The translations under genes were made by a program, and so were the position numbers. A DNA stretch of 64,000 bases, from the NCBI GenBank assembly GCA_039201605.1, contig JBCCRO010000007.1, positions 113,034 to 177,033 of the forward strand, read 5' to 3'. The notes beneath the pieces were generated by a model. That model searched no databases. It was not told the origin of the DNA and was given only the letters and a program-made list of their open reading frames with translations. Below are positions 16,341-24,304 of the stretch, one piece after another (the stretch's first letter is position 1; the number at the start of each line of letters is the position of its first letter). The DNA is from CADEDH01 sp039201605. Lineage in GTDB: Bacteria; Actinomycetota; Acidimicrobiia; Acidimicrobiales; SZUA-35.

Positions 16341-18113
16341 ATGGTTGTTTCCACAGGTGATGTTGCTGTTGTCGAAGACGACTCGGAGGAGGCGCCGGAG
16401 ACGGGCTCGCTGGGCGATCTGCTGGGTCCGGTGCGGCGGACGCTCGGCGTCGGGATCGCTCTCGCCGTGGTGGCGGCCCTGCTCGAGTTCGTTCCCTACA
16501 TCGCCATCGTCGAGATCGGCCGTGAGCTACTCGACGATGATCCCGGCTCGGTGTGGGGATGGGCCGTCGTCGCCGTGGTCTGTTCGCTCCTCAGCTTCCT
16601 CCTGGGGTGGACCGCCGTCGCCGTCTGTCATCGGGCCGACGCCCACTTCCGTTTCACCACCCGGCGGGACGTGGCCCGCCATATCGGGGCGGTGCCCCTC
16701 GGATGGTTTCTCACCGGCGGCTCGGGGCGGGTGGAGAAGGCGGTCTCCGATGACGTGAAGACGGTTCACACCCTGGTCGCCCACGTCATCCCGGACATGA
16801 CCACCACGATGTTGGCCCCGCTGGTCGCCATCGCCTATCTGGCCGTCGTCGACTGGCGATTCGCTCTACTGCTCCTCGGCTACATCATCGTGGTGGCCGG
16901 GGTGGGCATGTCCCGAACGCAGCGGGCGATGGAGACCCACGGCCCCGCGGTTGAGGAGGCGCAGCAGACGATCGCCGCCTCGACGGTCGAACTGGTCGAC
17001 GGGATCGCCGTGGTGAAGGCCTTCGGCACCGGCCGCGCCTTCGATCGCTTCGTCGACGCCATCGAGAAGCTGGTGGACACCACCACCAGCTGGATGCATG
17101 CGCTCGGTCGGCCCATGAACTTCATGCTCTCGGCCCTGGCGCCGGGAACGATGGTCGTCGTCATCTCCGCCATGGGGTTGGCGCAGCTCGAACGAGGCTG
17201 GATCGATGTCGGCGATCTGGTGGCCTTCCTGGCCGTCGGGGTCGGTCTGCCGATGTCGTTCACCAAGTTAGCCCGGTTCAGCTACCCGATCGCCGAGGCG
17301 CGGGAGGCGACAACGAGAATTCTCGCACTGCTGGCCCAGACACCGCTGCCCGTGTCGCCCGAGCCGAACGTGCCGGTCGACGCCAGCGTCGAATTCGACG
17401 GTGTCACGTTCGGCTATGAAGCCGACCAGCTGGTGGTGCACGACGTGTCGCTCCGGCTCGAGCCGGGGACGGTCACGGCGCTCGTCGGGCCATCCGGCTC
17501 CGGCAAATCGACCCTCGCCTCCCTCGTCGCCCGCTTCTTCGACGCCGACGAGGGCCGCGTGCTGGTCGGCGGGGTCGATGTGCGCGACATCGACCCCGGC
17601 GTCCTACTGCGGCAGATGTCGATCGTCTTCCAGGACGTCGTGTTGATCCGAGGCACGGTGGCCGACAACATCAGGTTGGCCGTTCCCGACGCCGACGACG
17701 CCGCCATGGAGGCTGCAGCCCGCTCGGCCTCGATCCATGACGAGATCGCCGCGCTTCCCAACGGGTACGACACGGTCATCGGCGGGATCGACGGCGCCAA
17801 TCTGTCGCACGGCCAACGGCAGCGGATCACGATCGCCCGGGCCATCCTGTCGGACGCCCCCATCGTGTTGCTCGACGAGGCCACGGCCCACGCCGATCCG
17901 GACAGCGAGGCCCACGTCGGCGCCGCCCTGTCGGAGCTGCTCGCCGATCGGACGGTGTTGGTGGTCGCCCATCGGCTGCACACCATCGTCGGCGTCGACC
18001 AGATCGCCGTGCTCGATGCCGGTCGACTCGACGAGGTCGGCACCCACGCCGAGCTCCTCGAGGCCGACGGCCTCTACGCCAGGTTGTGGCAGGCCGACAG
18101 GGGGCTGCGATGA
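16341..18113 (+). CDS. ABC exporter-fold half-transporter, subunit 1 (IrtA/YbtP-like)
   Basis: This 590-residue half-transporter has six membrane helices (about 28-310) fused to an ATPase. Walker A Lys389 (GPSGSGKST), signature LSHGQ (488-492) and catalytic Glu513 are intact. RRDVARHIGAVPLGWF is typical of the siderophore-uptake subgroup (IrtAB, YbtPQ), which have exporter folds but import iron-siderophores; that is a family resemblance only. TATGAT lies 8 bases before the ATG, indicating leaderless expression; TTG at 16332 is a weaker alternative. It overlaps the next gene in ATGA, so the two probably form a heterodimer. Confidence 0.85.
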   Translation: MVVSTGDVAVVEDDSEEAPETGSLGDLLGPVRRTLGVGIALAVVAALLEFVPYIAIVEIGRELLDDDPGSVWGWAVVAVVCSLLSFLLGWTAVAVCHRADAHFRFTTRRDVARHIGAVPLGWFLTGGSGRVEKAVSDDVKTVHTLVAHVIPDMTTTMLAPLVAIAYLAVVDWRFALLLLGYIIVVAGVGMSRTQRAMETHGPAVEEAQQTIAASTVELVDGIAVVKAFGTGRAFDRFVDAIEKLVDTTTSWMHALGRPMNFMLSALAPGTMVVVISAMGLAQLERGWIDVGDLVAFLAVGVGLPMSFTKLARFSYPIAEAREATTRILALLAQTPLPVSPEPNVPVDASVEFDGVTFGYEADQLVVHDVSLRLEPGTVTALVGPSGSGKSTLASLVARFFDADEGRVLVGGVDVRDIDPGVLLRQMSIVFQDVVLIRGTVADNIRLAVPDADDAAMEAAARSASIHDEIAALPNGYDTVIGGIDGANLSHGQRQRITIARAILSDAPIVLLDEATAHADPDSEAHVGAALSELLADRTVLVVAHRLHTIVGVDQIAVLDAGRLDEVGTHAELLEADGLYARLWQADRGLR

Positions 18114-19873
18114 GCGGACTCGTCCAACGCGTCGACGACCTGCTCGGCGGGCGCAGCGGCCTGCAGAGGCAGATCGTCGGTTTCGCCGTCGCCGGCATCC
18201 TCCAGGGGATCGGCTATGCCGCCATCCTCCCGATTCTGCGGGCCGCCGTCGATGGCGACCTGGGGGAGGCGTGGCGCTGGCTGGGGGCGGCGGCGCTGGC
18301 GATCGTCGGACACGGCATCGTCATCTGGATCACGACCAGCAATGCGTTCGAGATGACGAACAAACGGGTGATCAGTGGCCTCATTCGCCGCATCGGCGAG
18401 CAGGTCGTGGCGTTGCCGCTCGGTTGGTTTCACGGGCGCCGCACCGCCGATGTGTCGGTGCTGATCAAGAAGGCGATGGTCGACATCGGCAATCTGAGCA
18501 CGCTGGTGATCCAGCAGGTCGTGGTGTCGATCTCCACCTTGGCCACCGTCCTGGTGATCATGGCGTTCGTCGAACCCTGGGTCGCGCTCGTCTTCATCGT
18601 CATCGTGCCGGCGGCCGCCTATCTGTTCGGCCGGATCCGTCAGGCCACGGCCCAGCACACCGAGGGCGGGCAGGAGGTCACCGCCCGCCTGCTGGAGTAC
18701 GCCCATGCGCAGCGGATCCTTCGGGCCTCGCAACGGACCGAGGCCGGCTGGGACCCGCTGATGGAGGTGCTGGAGAACGACAGTCGTGAGTCCGTCGAAC
18801 GGCTCGACCGTGAGCAGCGACCGCAGAGCGCGTTCTTCGGCGTGGTCGGTCTGGCCTTCGCCGCCGCGATCCTCCTGTTGGCCGCCCGCGCCCAGGACGG
18901 TCTGGCCGCCGCCGACGTCATCGCTCTCGGCATCCTGACGGTGCGGTCGGTCGAACCGCTCATGATCCTCGCCGGCTACGCCAGCGGCGTGGGGCTTGGC
19001 GATCTGGCTGCGGCCGAGATCGGCGACGTGCTCGACGTGAAGCCGCTACCCGTCGTGGAGCCGCGCCGGCACCCCGCCTCGAGCCACCCGGTGGCCCTCC
19101 GCTACGAGAACGTCGACTTCGCCTACGGGGAGGAGCCGGTGATCCGCAACCTGTCGCTGGAAGTGCCGGCAGGGTCGGTCACGGCCATCGTCGGGCCCTC
19201 CGGTTCGGGCAAGACCACCCTCACCCGGCTGGCGGCGCGCTTCTACGACGCCGATGGGGGGACGATCACCGTCGGCGGGGCCGACATTCGCAGCATCGCC
19301 CCCGAGGAATTGATGGCCCACCTCTCGATGGTGCTGCAGGACGTCTATCTCTTCGACGCCACCATCGCCGACAACGTCGCACTGGCCCGCCCCGACGCCT
19401 CGCAGGCGCAGCTGGAGGAGGCGGCCCGCATGGCTCGGCTCACCGACGTGATCGACCGGCTCCCGCACGGCTGGGACACGCGGGTCGGTGAAGGCGGCTC
19501 GATGCTCTCGTCGGGGGAGCGGGCCCGGGTCGGGATCGCCCGGGCCCTGTTGAAAGACGCCCCGATCCTGCTGCTCGATGAGGCGACCGCCGCCATCGAC
19601 ACGATCAACGAGGCGGCACTGACGAACGCCATCGAGGCCCTCGCCGGGCGAAGCACGATCCTCGTGATCGCCCACCGGCTCTCCACCATCGTCGACGCCG
19701 ACCAGATCGCGGTCGTCGTCGACGGCTCGATCGAGCAGTTTGGCACCCATGACGAACTGCTCGCCGCCGGCGGCACCTACGCCGGCTTCTGGGCGGAGCG
19801 GCAACGGTCGGCCGGTTGGCGTATCGCCCGGCAGGCGCCCGACGGCGTCGGCGAGGTGGTGTCGGGCGACTGA
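18110..19873 (+). CDS. ABC exporter-fold half-transporter, subunit 2 (IrtB/YbtQ-like)
   Basis: This 587-residue partner of the preceding protein has the same layout: membrane domain with PLGWFHGRRTADVS, then an ATPase with Walker A Lys368, signature LSSGE (466-470) and catalytic Glu491 (LLLDEATAAID). Both subunits keep the catalytic glutamate, unlike many heterodimeric exporters with one dead site. The ATG at 18110 overlaps the previous stop. No siderophore synthesis or binding-protein gene is adjacent, so the cargo is open. Confidence 0.85.
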   Translation: MSGLVQRVDDLLGGRSGLQRQIVGFAVAGILQGIGYAAILPILRAAVDGDLGEAWRWLGAAALAIVGHGIVIWITTSNAFEMTNKRVISGLIRRIGEQVVALPLGWFHGRRTADVSVLIKKAMVDIGNLSTLVIQQVVVSISTLATVLVIMAFVEPWVALVFIVIVPAAAYLFGRIRQATAQHTEGGQEVTARLLEYAHAQRILRASQRTEAGWDPLMEVLENDSRESVERLDREQRPQSAFFGVVGLAFAAAILLLAARAQDGLAAADVIALGILTVRSVEPLMILAGYASGVGLGDLAAAEIGDVLDVKPLPVVEPRRHPASSHPVALRYENVDFAYGEEPVIRNLSLEVPAGSVTAIVGPSGSGKTTLTRLAARFYDADGGTITVGGADIRSIAPEELMAHLSMVLQDVYLFDATIADNVALARPDASQAQLEEAARMARLTDVIDRLPHGWDTRVGEGGSMLSSGERARVGIARALLKDAPILLLDEATAAIDTINEAALTNAIEALAGRSTILVIAHRLSTIVDADQIAVVVDGSIEQFGTHDELLAAGGTYAGFWAERQRSAGWRIARQAPDGVGEVVSGD

Positions 19874-19911
19874 CCGCTCGGGTGCGGGCGCCCGGTCACC
19901 GCCCGAGACCC

Positions 19912-20784
19912 TCAGGCGGCGGTGGCGGTACCGACGTGCTCGCCCATCTCGTCGCTGATGACGTCGACCAGCCGAGCGACGATCTCGGACTCGCCGCGGG
20001 CCGCACGGGCGAAGTAGTGCACCCGGGGGAGGGACGGCAGCCGAGCGCCGGGCTCCCAGGGCACGAGGCGGTCGGTAAGCCGGCTGCGTCGGAGGAGGGC
20101 GACGCCGAGCCCGTCGGCAACGGCGGCGATCACACCGGCCGAACTCGGCACCGACAGCGCAACCCGGAACTCGATCCCGGCCGCCCCGATCAGCGGTTCG
20201 CCGATGTCGCGGTAGAAGCAGTCGGAGCCGAACGTGACGAGGGGCACGACGCCCTCGTCATGGGCGCAGCAGCTGCCGGTGACCCAGACCAGGTCGTCGG
20301 TCGACAGGACCTCGTCGGTCGGGAGCACGTGCTCGTCGGTGCCCTCGAACAGCCCGATGTCGATGCGGCCCTCGGCGACCGCCCGCCGAACCCGGGGGGC
20401 CTGGTCGACGATCAGGTCGACGTCGACCCCGGGATGAACCCGGCGGAACGAGCCCAGGATCCGGGTGAGCGTGGGGATATCGGTGTCGGTGTCGCCACCA
20501 ACGGTGACGGTGCCGGTCAGGTCGGCGCCATCGAGGCTGCGGGCGATGCGATCGTGGGTCTCGACCAGTGATCGGGCGTCGTCGAGCACGAGCCGTGCCG
20601 CTCGAGTCGGCCGCAGATCGTGGCCGTCGCGGACCAGGAGCTCCTGGCCCACGTGCTCCTCGAGGCGCTTGATCCGCCAGCTCGCCGCCGACCGGCTGAC
20701 GTGGAGGACACGAGCCGCCCTGGTGATCGATCCCTGGTCGAGGACGGTCGTGAGCGTACGAAGGGCTTCGACGTCGATCTGCAT
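19912..20784 (-). CDS. LysR-family transcriptional regulator
   Basis: This 290-residue regulator has an N-terminal winged helix (GSITRAARVLHVSRSAASWRIK) and a substrate-binding domain from about residue 88. The -10-like TAGCCT ends 6 bases before the ATG, so it is probably leaderless. LysR genes often control a divergent neighbour, but the 360 bp on its upstream side hold no convincing gene, so its target is unclear. It is convergent with the exporter pair. Confidence 0.88.
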   Translation of the reverse strand: MQIDVEALRTLTTVLDQGSITRAARVLHVSRSAASWRIKRLEEHVGQELLVRDGHDLRPTRAARLVLDDARSLVETHDRIARSLDGADLTGTVTVGGDTDTDIPTLTRILGSFRRVHPGVDVDLIVDQAPRVRRAVAEGRIDIGLFEGTDEHVLPTDEVLSTDDLVWVTGSCCAHDEGVVPLVTFGSDCFYRDIGEPLIGAAGIEFRVALSVPSSAGVIAAVADGLGVALLRRSRLTDRLVPWEPGARLPSLPRVHYFARAARGESEIVARLVDVISDEMGEHVGTATAA

Positions 20785-21144
20785 GACACCAGGCTAGTCG
20801 AGCGTGACAGGATGACACGAATTACGTGGCAACGTGTCGCTTGAGTCACGTACTCGGCCCGCTCAGAATGGAGATATGACCCCAACCAGCAGCCCTCTTC
20901 TCCGCATCGCCCTGCTCATCCCGGCCCGGTCCGACACCACCCGGCCGAGGCCCGCCCGGGCCGCGGTGCCCCGGCCCGGTCCGAGGTGGCGTCGCTCGGC
21001 CCGCCGAGTTGTCTGGGCGGCGCGATCGCTGAGCGTCTCGTCGCCCACGCCCAGCGAGCAGGCACTGTCCGGCGTGTCGCCGGTCGACCGACCGGTGCGC
21101 TGAACCGCCTCCGGCCGCACGGCGCGACAGCGCAGGGCGTGGGC
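20785..21144. other. 360-bp gap without a convincing gene
   Basis: The region between the LysR start and the DUF2461 stop has one plausible short frame, 20876-21103 on the plus strand (75 codons), opening MTPTSSPLLRIALL with GGAG only 2 bases upstream. It then becomes Arg/Pro-rich and resembles nothing I know. It could be a decayed divergent target of the LysR regulator. No hairpin or repeat stands out. Confidence 0.4.
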
Positions 21145-21810
21145 TCAGCGGGCGCCGGGCTCGGTCGGCGGTCCGACGTGGTCGGCCAACCAGTGGGCGA
21201 GCGGCTCGGCCGCCGCCCACGCCGCCGACAGCCGATCGGCCGCCCCTGGTCGGAGCAGCCAGCCGGGCCGATCGAGGCGTCGGCTGACCGTGAGGTGCTT
21301 GTGGAGGGTCAGGTCAGGATCGGGGTGGTCGTCGGGCAGATCCTTCAGCGGCCGTTTGAGCTCGGGCTCGTCCAACGCGAGCCCGGCGTCGGTCACGGTG
21401 CCGAGGGCGTCGAGCAGGGCGGCGGCCGTCGCCGGGTCGGCCAGGGCCGCCCTCGCCGCCGCCAGCTGGGGCTTGTCCCACTGGGGCTGGCCGACGGCCA
21501 GGGTGACGCCGGCGGCGTCGAGGTCGAACCACCACACCACACCGTCGGGCCGCATGAGGCCGGCCCGCTGCTCGGTCTTGTAGGGCGGTTGACCCTTGGC
21601 GAAGCGGGCGTCCCGACGGAGCCGGAACACCTTGACGTCGGCCCCGGCGGCCGGGCCATCGCCCTCGGCCAGGGTGTTCAACACCTCGGTCGAGGCCGCC
21701 TCGATCTCGGCGTAGGCCGCCTTGTTGGCGTCGTACCACGCCTTGTGATTGTTGGCCGCCAGCTCGGCGAACCAGTCGAAGGTGTGTGGGGGCCAGATCG
21801 TGGCGCTCAT
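21145..21810 (-). CDS. DUF2461 family protein
   Basis: This 221-residue protein matches the DUF2461 (TIGR02453-like) family: WPPHTFDWFAELAANNHKAWYDANK at the N-terminus, then KVFRLRRDARFAKGQPPYKTEQ and a WWFDLDAAGV strand. The family has no settled biochemical function. The ATG at 21810 lies 14 bases past the stop of the flavodoxin-like gene on the same strand, suggesting a two-gene unit under the TetR-type promoter region at 22462-22499. Confidence 0.8.
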   Translation of the reverse strand: MSATIWPPHTFDWFAELAANNHKAWYDANKAAYAEIEAASTEVLNTLAEGDGPAAGADVKVFRLRRDARFAKGQPPYKTEQRAGLMRPDGVVWWFDLDAAGVTLAVGQPQWDKPQLAAARAALADPATAAALLDALGTVTDAGLALDEPELKRPLKDLPDDHPDPDLTLHKHLTVSRRLDRPGWLLRPGAADRLSAAWAAAEPLAHWLADHVGPPTEPGAR

Positions 21811-21824
21811 CGTGGTCACCGCCG

Positions 21825-22421
21825 TCACGCCGGGGCGCCGGCGGTCCATCGCCGGGTGGCCTCGGCCAGCCTTGTCCCGTAGAGGCGGGCCGTCAGCAGG
21901 TCGCCGTCGGTCGGGAGCCCCGAGTCGGGCCGGCCGCCGACCACGCCGACGCCCTTGTAGAAGCCGTTCGGGTCGAGCCCCCGGCCATCGCCGGTGAGGT
22001 TCGACGATGGGGCGGCCGGGCCGACCCACACCATCCGGAGTTGGGCGGCCAGGGTGGAGAGGTAGTCGATGGTGGAGTTCTTGTCGCCCGAGGGGAAGCT
22101 GGACGCCGTGAAGCCCCCGGCGACCTTGTCCTGCCAGCCGTTGCTCATCCAGAACTGGCCGGTGGCGTAGGCGAAGGCCTTGAACTGCCACGACACCATG
22201 CCCATGTAGGTGGCGGCGCCGAAGACGATGCCGTCGGAGGCGGAGAGGGCGTCGAGTACCTCGGTGTCCATCCAGCCCTGCTCGGGGTCGATCTGGGCTG
22301 CGGTGATGGGGAAGGACTGGACGGTGACGCCGTCGACCTCGTCGGCGCCGGCGGCGATGGCCTCGGCGCCGCGGCCGGTGTGGCCCATGCCGGTGTGGAA
22401 GATCAGGGAGAGCGTGGTCAT
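21825..22421 (-). CDS. Flavodoxin-like / NAD(P)H:quinone oxidoreductase family protein
   Basis: This 198-residue flavodoxin-fold protein has the phosphate-binding loop HTGMGHTGRGAEAIA at residues 9-23 and the FMN-contacting AATYMGMVSWQFKAF and GGFTASSF segments. WrbA-type members reduce quinones by two electrons and so avoid semiquinone radicals. It is divergent from a TetR gene, with two similar 15-bp repeats between, so it is probably the repressed target. Confidence 0.85.
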   Translation of the reverse strand: MTTLSLIFHTGMGHTGRGAEAIAAGADEVDGVTVQSFPITAAQIDPEQGWMDTEVLDALSASDGIVFGAATYMGMVSWQFKAFAYATGQFWMSNGWQDKVAGGFTASSFPSGDKNSTIDYLSTLAAQLRMVWVGPAAPSSNLTGDGRGLDPNGFYKGVGVVGGRPDSGLPTDGDLLTARLYGTRLAEATRRWTAGAPA

Positions 22422-22461
22422 GTCCGGGACTTTCTGTGGGGGGAAGGGGAGTGATCTGGTG

Positions 22462-22499
22462 TGGATCAGTGTTCCACAGCAATATGGATCAACGTTCCA
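22462..22499. promoter_or_regulatory. Two 15-bp TetR-operator-like repeats
   Basis: TGGATCAGTGTTCCA (22462-22476) and TGGATCAACGTTCCA (22485-22499) share 13 of 15 bases and are 23 bp apart start to start, roughly two helical turns. Each has TGGA...TCCA dyad ends. They lie between the divergent flavodoxin-like and TetR genes, where a TetR repressor would be expected to bind cooperatively. Confidence 0.75.
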
Positions 22500-22530
22500 T
22501 TATTGTCAAGGGTCGACTAGGGTCGATCCC

Positions 22531-23145
22531 ATGGCCAGAACCCCGTCGGGCGAGCTCGAGACGCGGATCCTCGACGCCGCCGTCGAGTTGCTGACCGAGG
22601 TCGGGGCCGGGGCCCTCACCCAGCGGGCGGTGGCCAAGGCGGCGAACGTCTCGCTGCAGAGCATCTACAACCGCTTCGGGTCCAAGCACGACCTCCTCGA
22701 CGCCGTGGCCAACGCCGGCTTCGTCGAGCTCACCGAGGCGCTCCGCTCCGAGGGCGGCATCCCGTTGGCCTCGATCGAGGATCCGATCGACAACATCGTC
22801 GAGGGCCTGGCCCGGTACCGACGGTTCGCCATTGGCAACCCCCGCCGCTACGGGGTGATGTTCGACGCCGACGTTCCCGGCTTCCGCATCTCCGATGCCA
22901 CGCTCGGCACCGCCTTCGAGTCGCTCACCGTGTTGGTCGACGCCGTGACGAGCGCTGTCGACGCCGGTCGCCTCAACCCGGACGATCCGCTGATCATGGC
23001 CCAGATGATCTGGGCCGCCGCCCACGGCGTGCTGCGGTTCGAGCTGACCGAGGTCGGCTTCGTCGCAGACCGAGCGGCCCACTACGACCGGGTGGTCGCC
23101 ACCATGCTGCACGGGCTGTCGACGCCCCAACCCGCTGCAGGCTGA
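22531..23145 (+). CDS. TetR-family repressor
   Basis: This 204-residue protein has an N-terminal TetR helix-turn-helix (about 10-55; GALTQRAVAKAANVSLQSIYNRFGSKHDLLDAV) and a helical ligand-binding domain with a WHG-type C-terminal part. TAGGGT ends 7 bases before the ATG, consistent with a leaderless transcript. It probably represses the divergent flavodoxin-like gene and itself through the repeats at 22462-22499. Confidence 0.9.
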   Translation: MARTPSGELETRILDAAVELLTEVGAGALTQRAVAKAANVSLQSIYNRFGSKHDLLDAVANAGFVELTEALRSEGGIPLASIEDPIDNIVEGLARYRRFAIGNPRRYGVMFDADVPGFRISDATLGTAFESLTVLVDAVTSAVDAGRLNPDDPLIMAQMIWAAAHGVLRFELTEVGFVADRAAHYDRVVATMLHGLSTPQPAAG

Positions 23146-23277
23146 CCCGCTCGCCGTCGTCGACAGGCCGGGGTGGCGGGGTCGACCGGCCGGGTTCCGG
23201 GGTTCGAACGGTGTGGTGGCGGCCGGGGCCGAGCGCCCGGCTCGTCATGGCCCGGGGTCACATGATTGAGTGGCGCC

Positions 23278-24147
23278 ATGGCCGCCGGTGTGGAGTTGCA
23301 GATCGAGCCGAGGGTCCGACGCGTCGGCGCCGGATCGGTGAACCGGCTGCTCCCGTTCCGGACCCGACGGATGGTCGGCCCCTTCATCTTCGCCGACCTG
23401 TTCGGCCCCGAGGAGCTGGCGGCCGGTTCGGCCTCCAGCGTGGACGCCCACCCCCACATCGGTCTGTCCACCGTCACCTACCTCCTCGCCGGTCGCATGG
23501 TGCACCGCGACTCGACCGGGGCCGTGGCCGCCGTCGAGCCCGGCGCCGTCAACTGGATGACCGCAGGCTCGGGCGTGGCCCACACCGAGCGCTCCCACCC
23601 CGACGACGTGCCGACCGATCGGGACGTGCACGGGTTCCAGACCTGGGTCGCCCTCCCCGACGGCGACGAGGACGTCGCACCGTCGTTCCAGCACGCCCCG
23701 GCCGAAGCCATCCCGACGCTGGCCGTCGGGGCCTCGACGGTGCGGGTGGCGGTGGGCACCGGATGGGGCGTGGCCTCGCCGGTCGCCGGGTCGTCGCCGT
23801 TGATCCTGGCCGAGCTGCGCCTCGACGGTGACGACGTGCCGATCGAGGTCGACCACCCCGAACGGGCCGTGCTCGCCATCGGCGGTTCGGTGTCGCTCAA
23901 CGGCTACCCCCTGCCGGAGGGCCACCTGGCGGTGCTCCAACCCGGCTACCGCTCGCTCGTCGGCGGTGACGGCGTGGCCATGATCCTGGGCGGGGAGCCG
24001 GTCGGCCCCCGCCGCATCTGGTGGAACTTCGTCCATTCCGACCCCGAGCGGATCGAGGCGGCCAAGGCCGAGTGGACCGAGCAACGCTTCCCGCTCGTGC
24101 CCGGTGACCACGACCCCTGGATCCCGCTGCCCGCCCTCGGCGGCTGA
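23278..24147 (+). CDS. Pirin family protein
   Basis: This 289-residue bicupin has the pirin metal-site residues His58, His60 (HPHIG), His102 and Glu104 (HTE). Pirins bind iron and some are quercetin dioxygenases or redox-linked regulators. The ATG at 23278 is used; a TTG 12 bases earlier is possible. A second pirin gene lies at 30519-31442. No partner is obvious; it stands alone between the TetR gene and the kinase operon. Confidence 0.9.
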   Translation: MAAGVELQIEPRVRRVGAGSVNRLLPFRTRRMVGPFIFADLFGPEELAAGSASSVDAHPHIGLSTVTYLLAGRMVHRDSTGAVAAVEPGAVNWMTAGSGVAHTERSHPDDVPTDRDVHGFQTWVALPDGDEDVAPSFQHAPAEAIPTLAVGASTVRVAVGTGWGVASPVAGSSPLILAELRLDGDDVPIEVDHPERAVLAIGGSVSLNGYPLPEGHLAVLQPGYRSLVGGDGVAMILGGEPVGPRRIWWNFVHSDPERIEAAKAEWTEQRFPLVPGDHDPWIPLPALGG

Positions 24148-24157
24148 CCCCCGGTTG

Positions 24158-24238
24158 CGCCTCGCCGGACCAGGGGAGCGTTGACCGGGGCGCTCCGCCG
24201 GGTCGGGGTAAGCGTTGACCCGGTCGCCTCGCCGGACC
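24158..24238. repeat. Short repeats in A-B-B-A order
   Basis: CGCCTCGCCGGACC occurs at 24158-24171 and 24225-24238, and AGCGTTGACC at 24177-24186 and 24211-24220. All are direct copies arranged A-B-B-A in the gap between the pirin and kinase genes, about 70 bases before the kinase start. Confidence 0.7.
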
Positions 24239-24304
24239 GGGCGCCGAACCGACGCTTTCCCGACAACTGCCTGGCGCAGCCGACGCTCTGGAATACTGAT
24301 CGGC

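Noticed and set aside
20876..21103. A 75-codon gene divergent from the LysR gene
   Set aside because: The spacing of GGAG is too short, the sequence turns Arg/Pro-rich and no family is recognised; described only as part of the gap.
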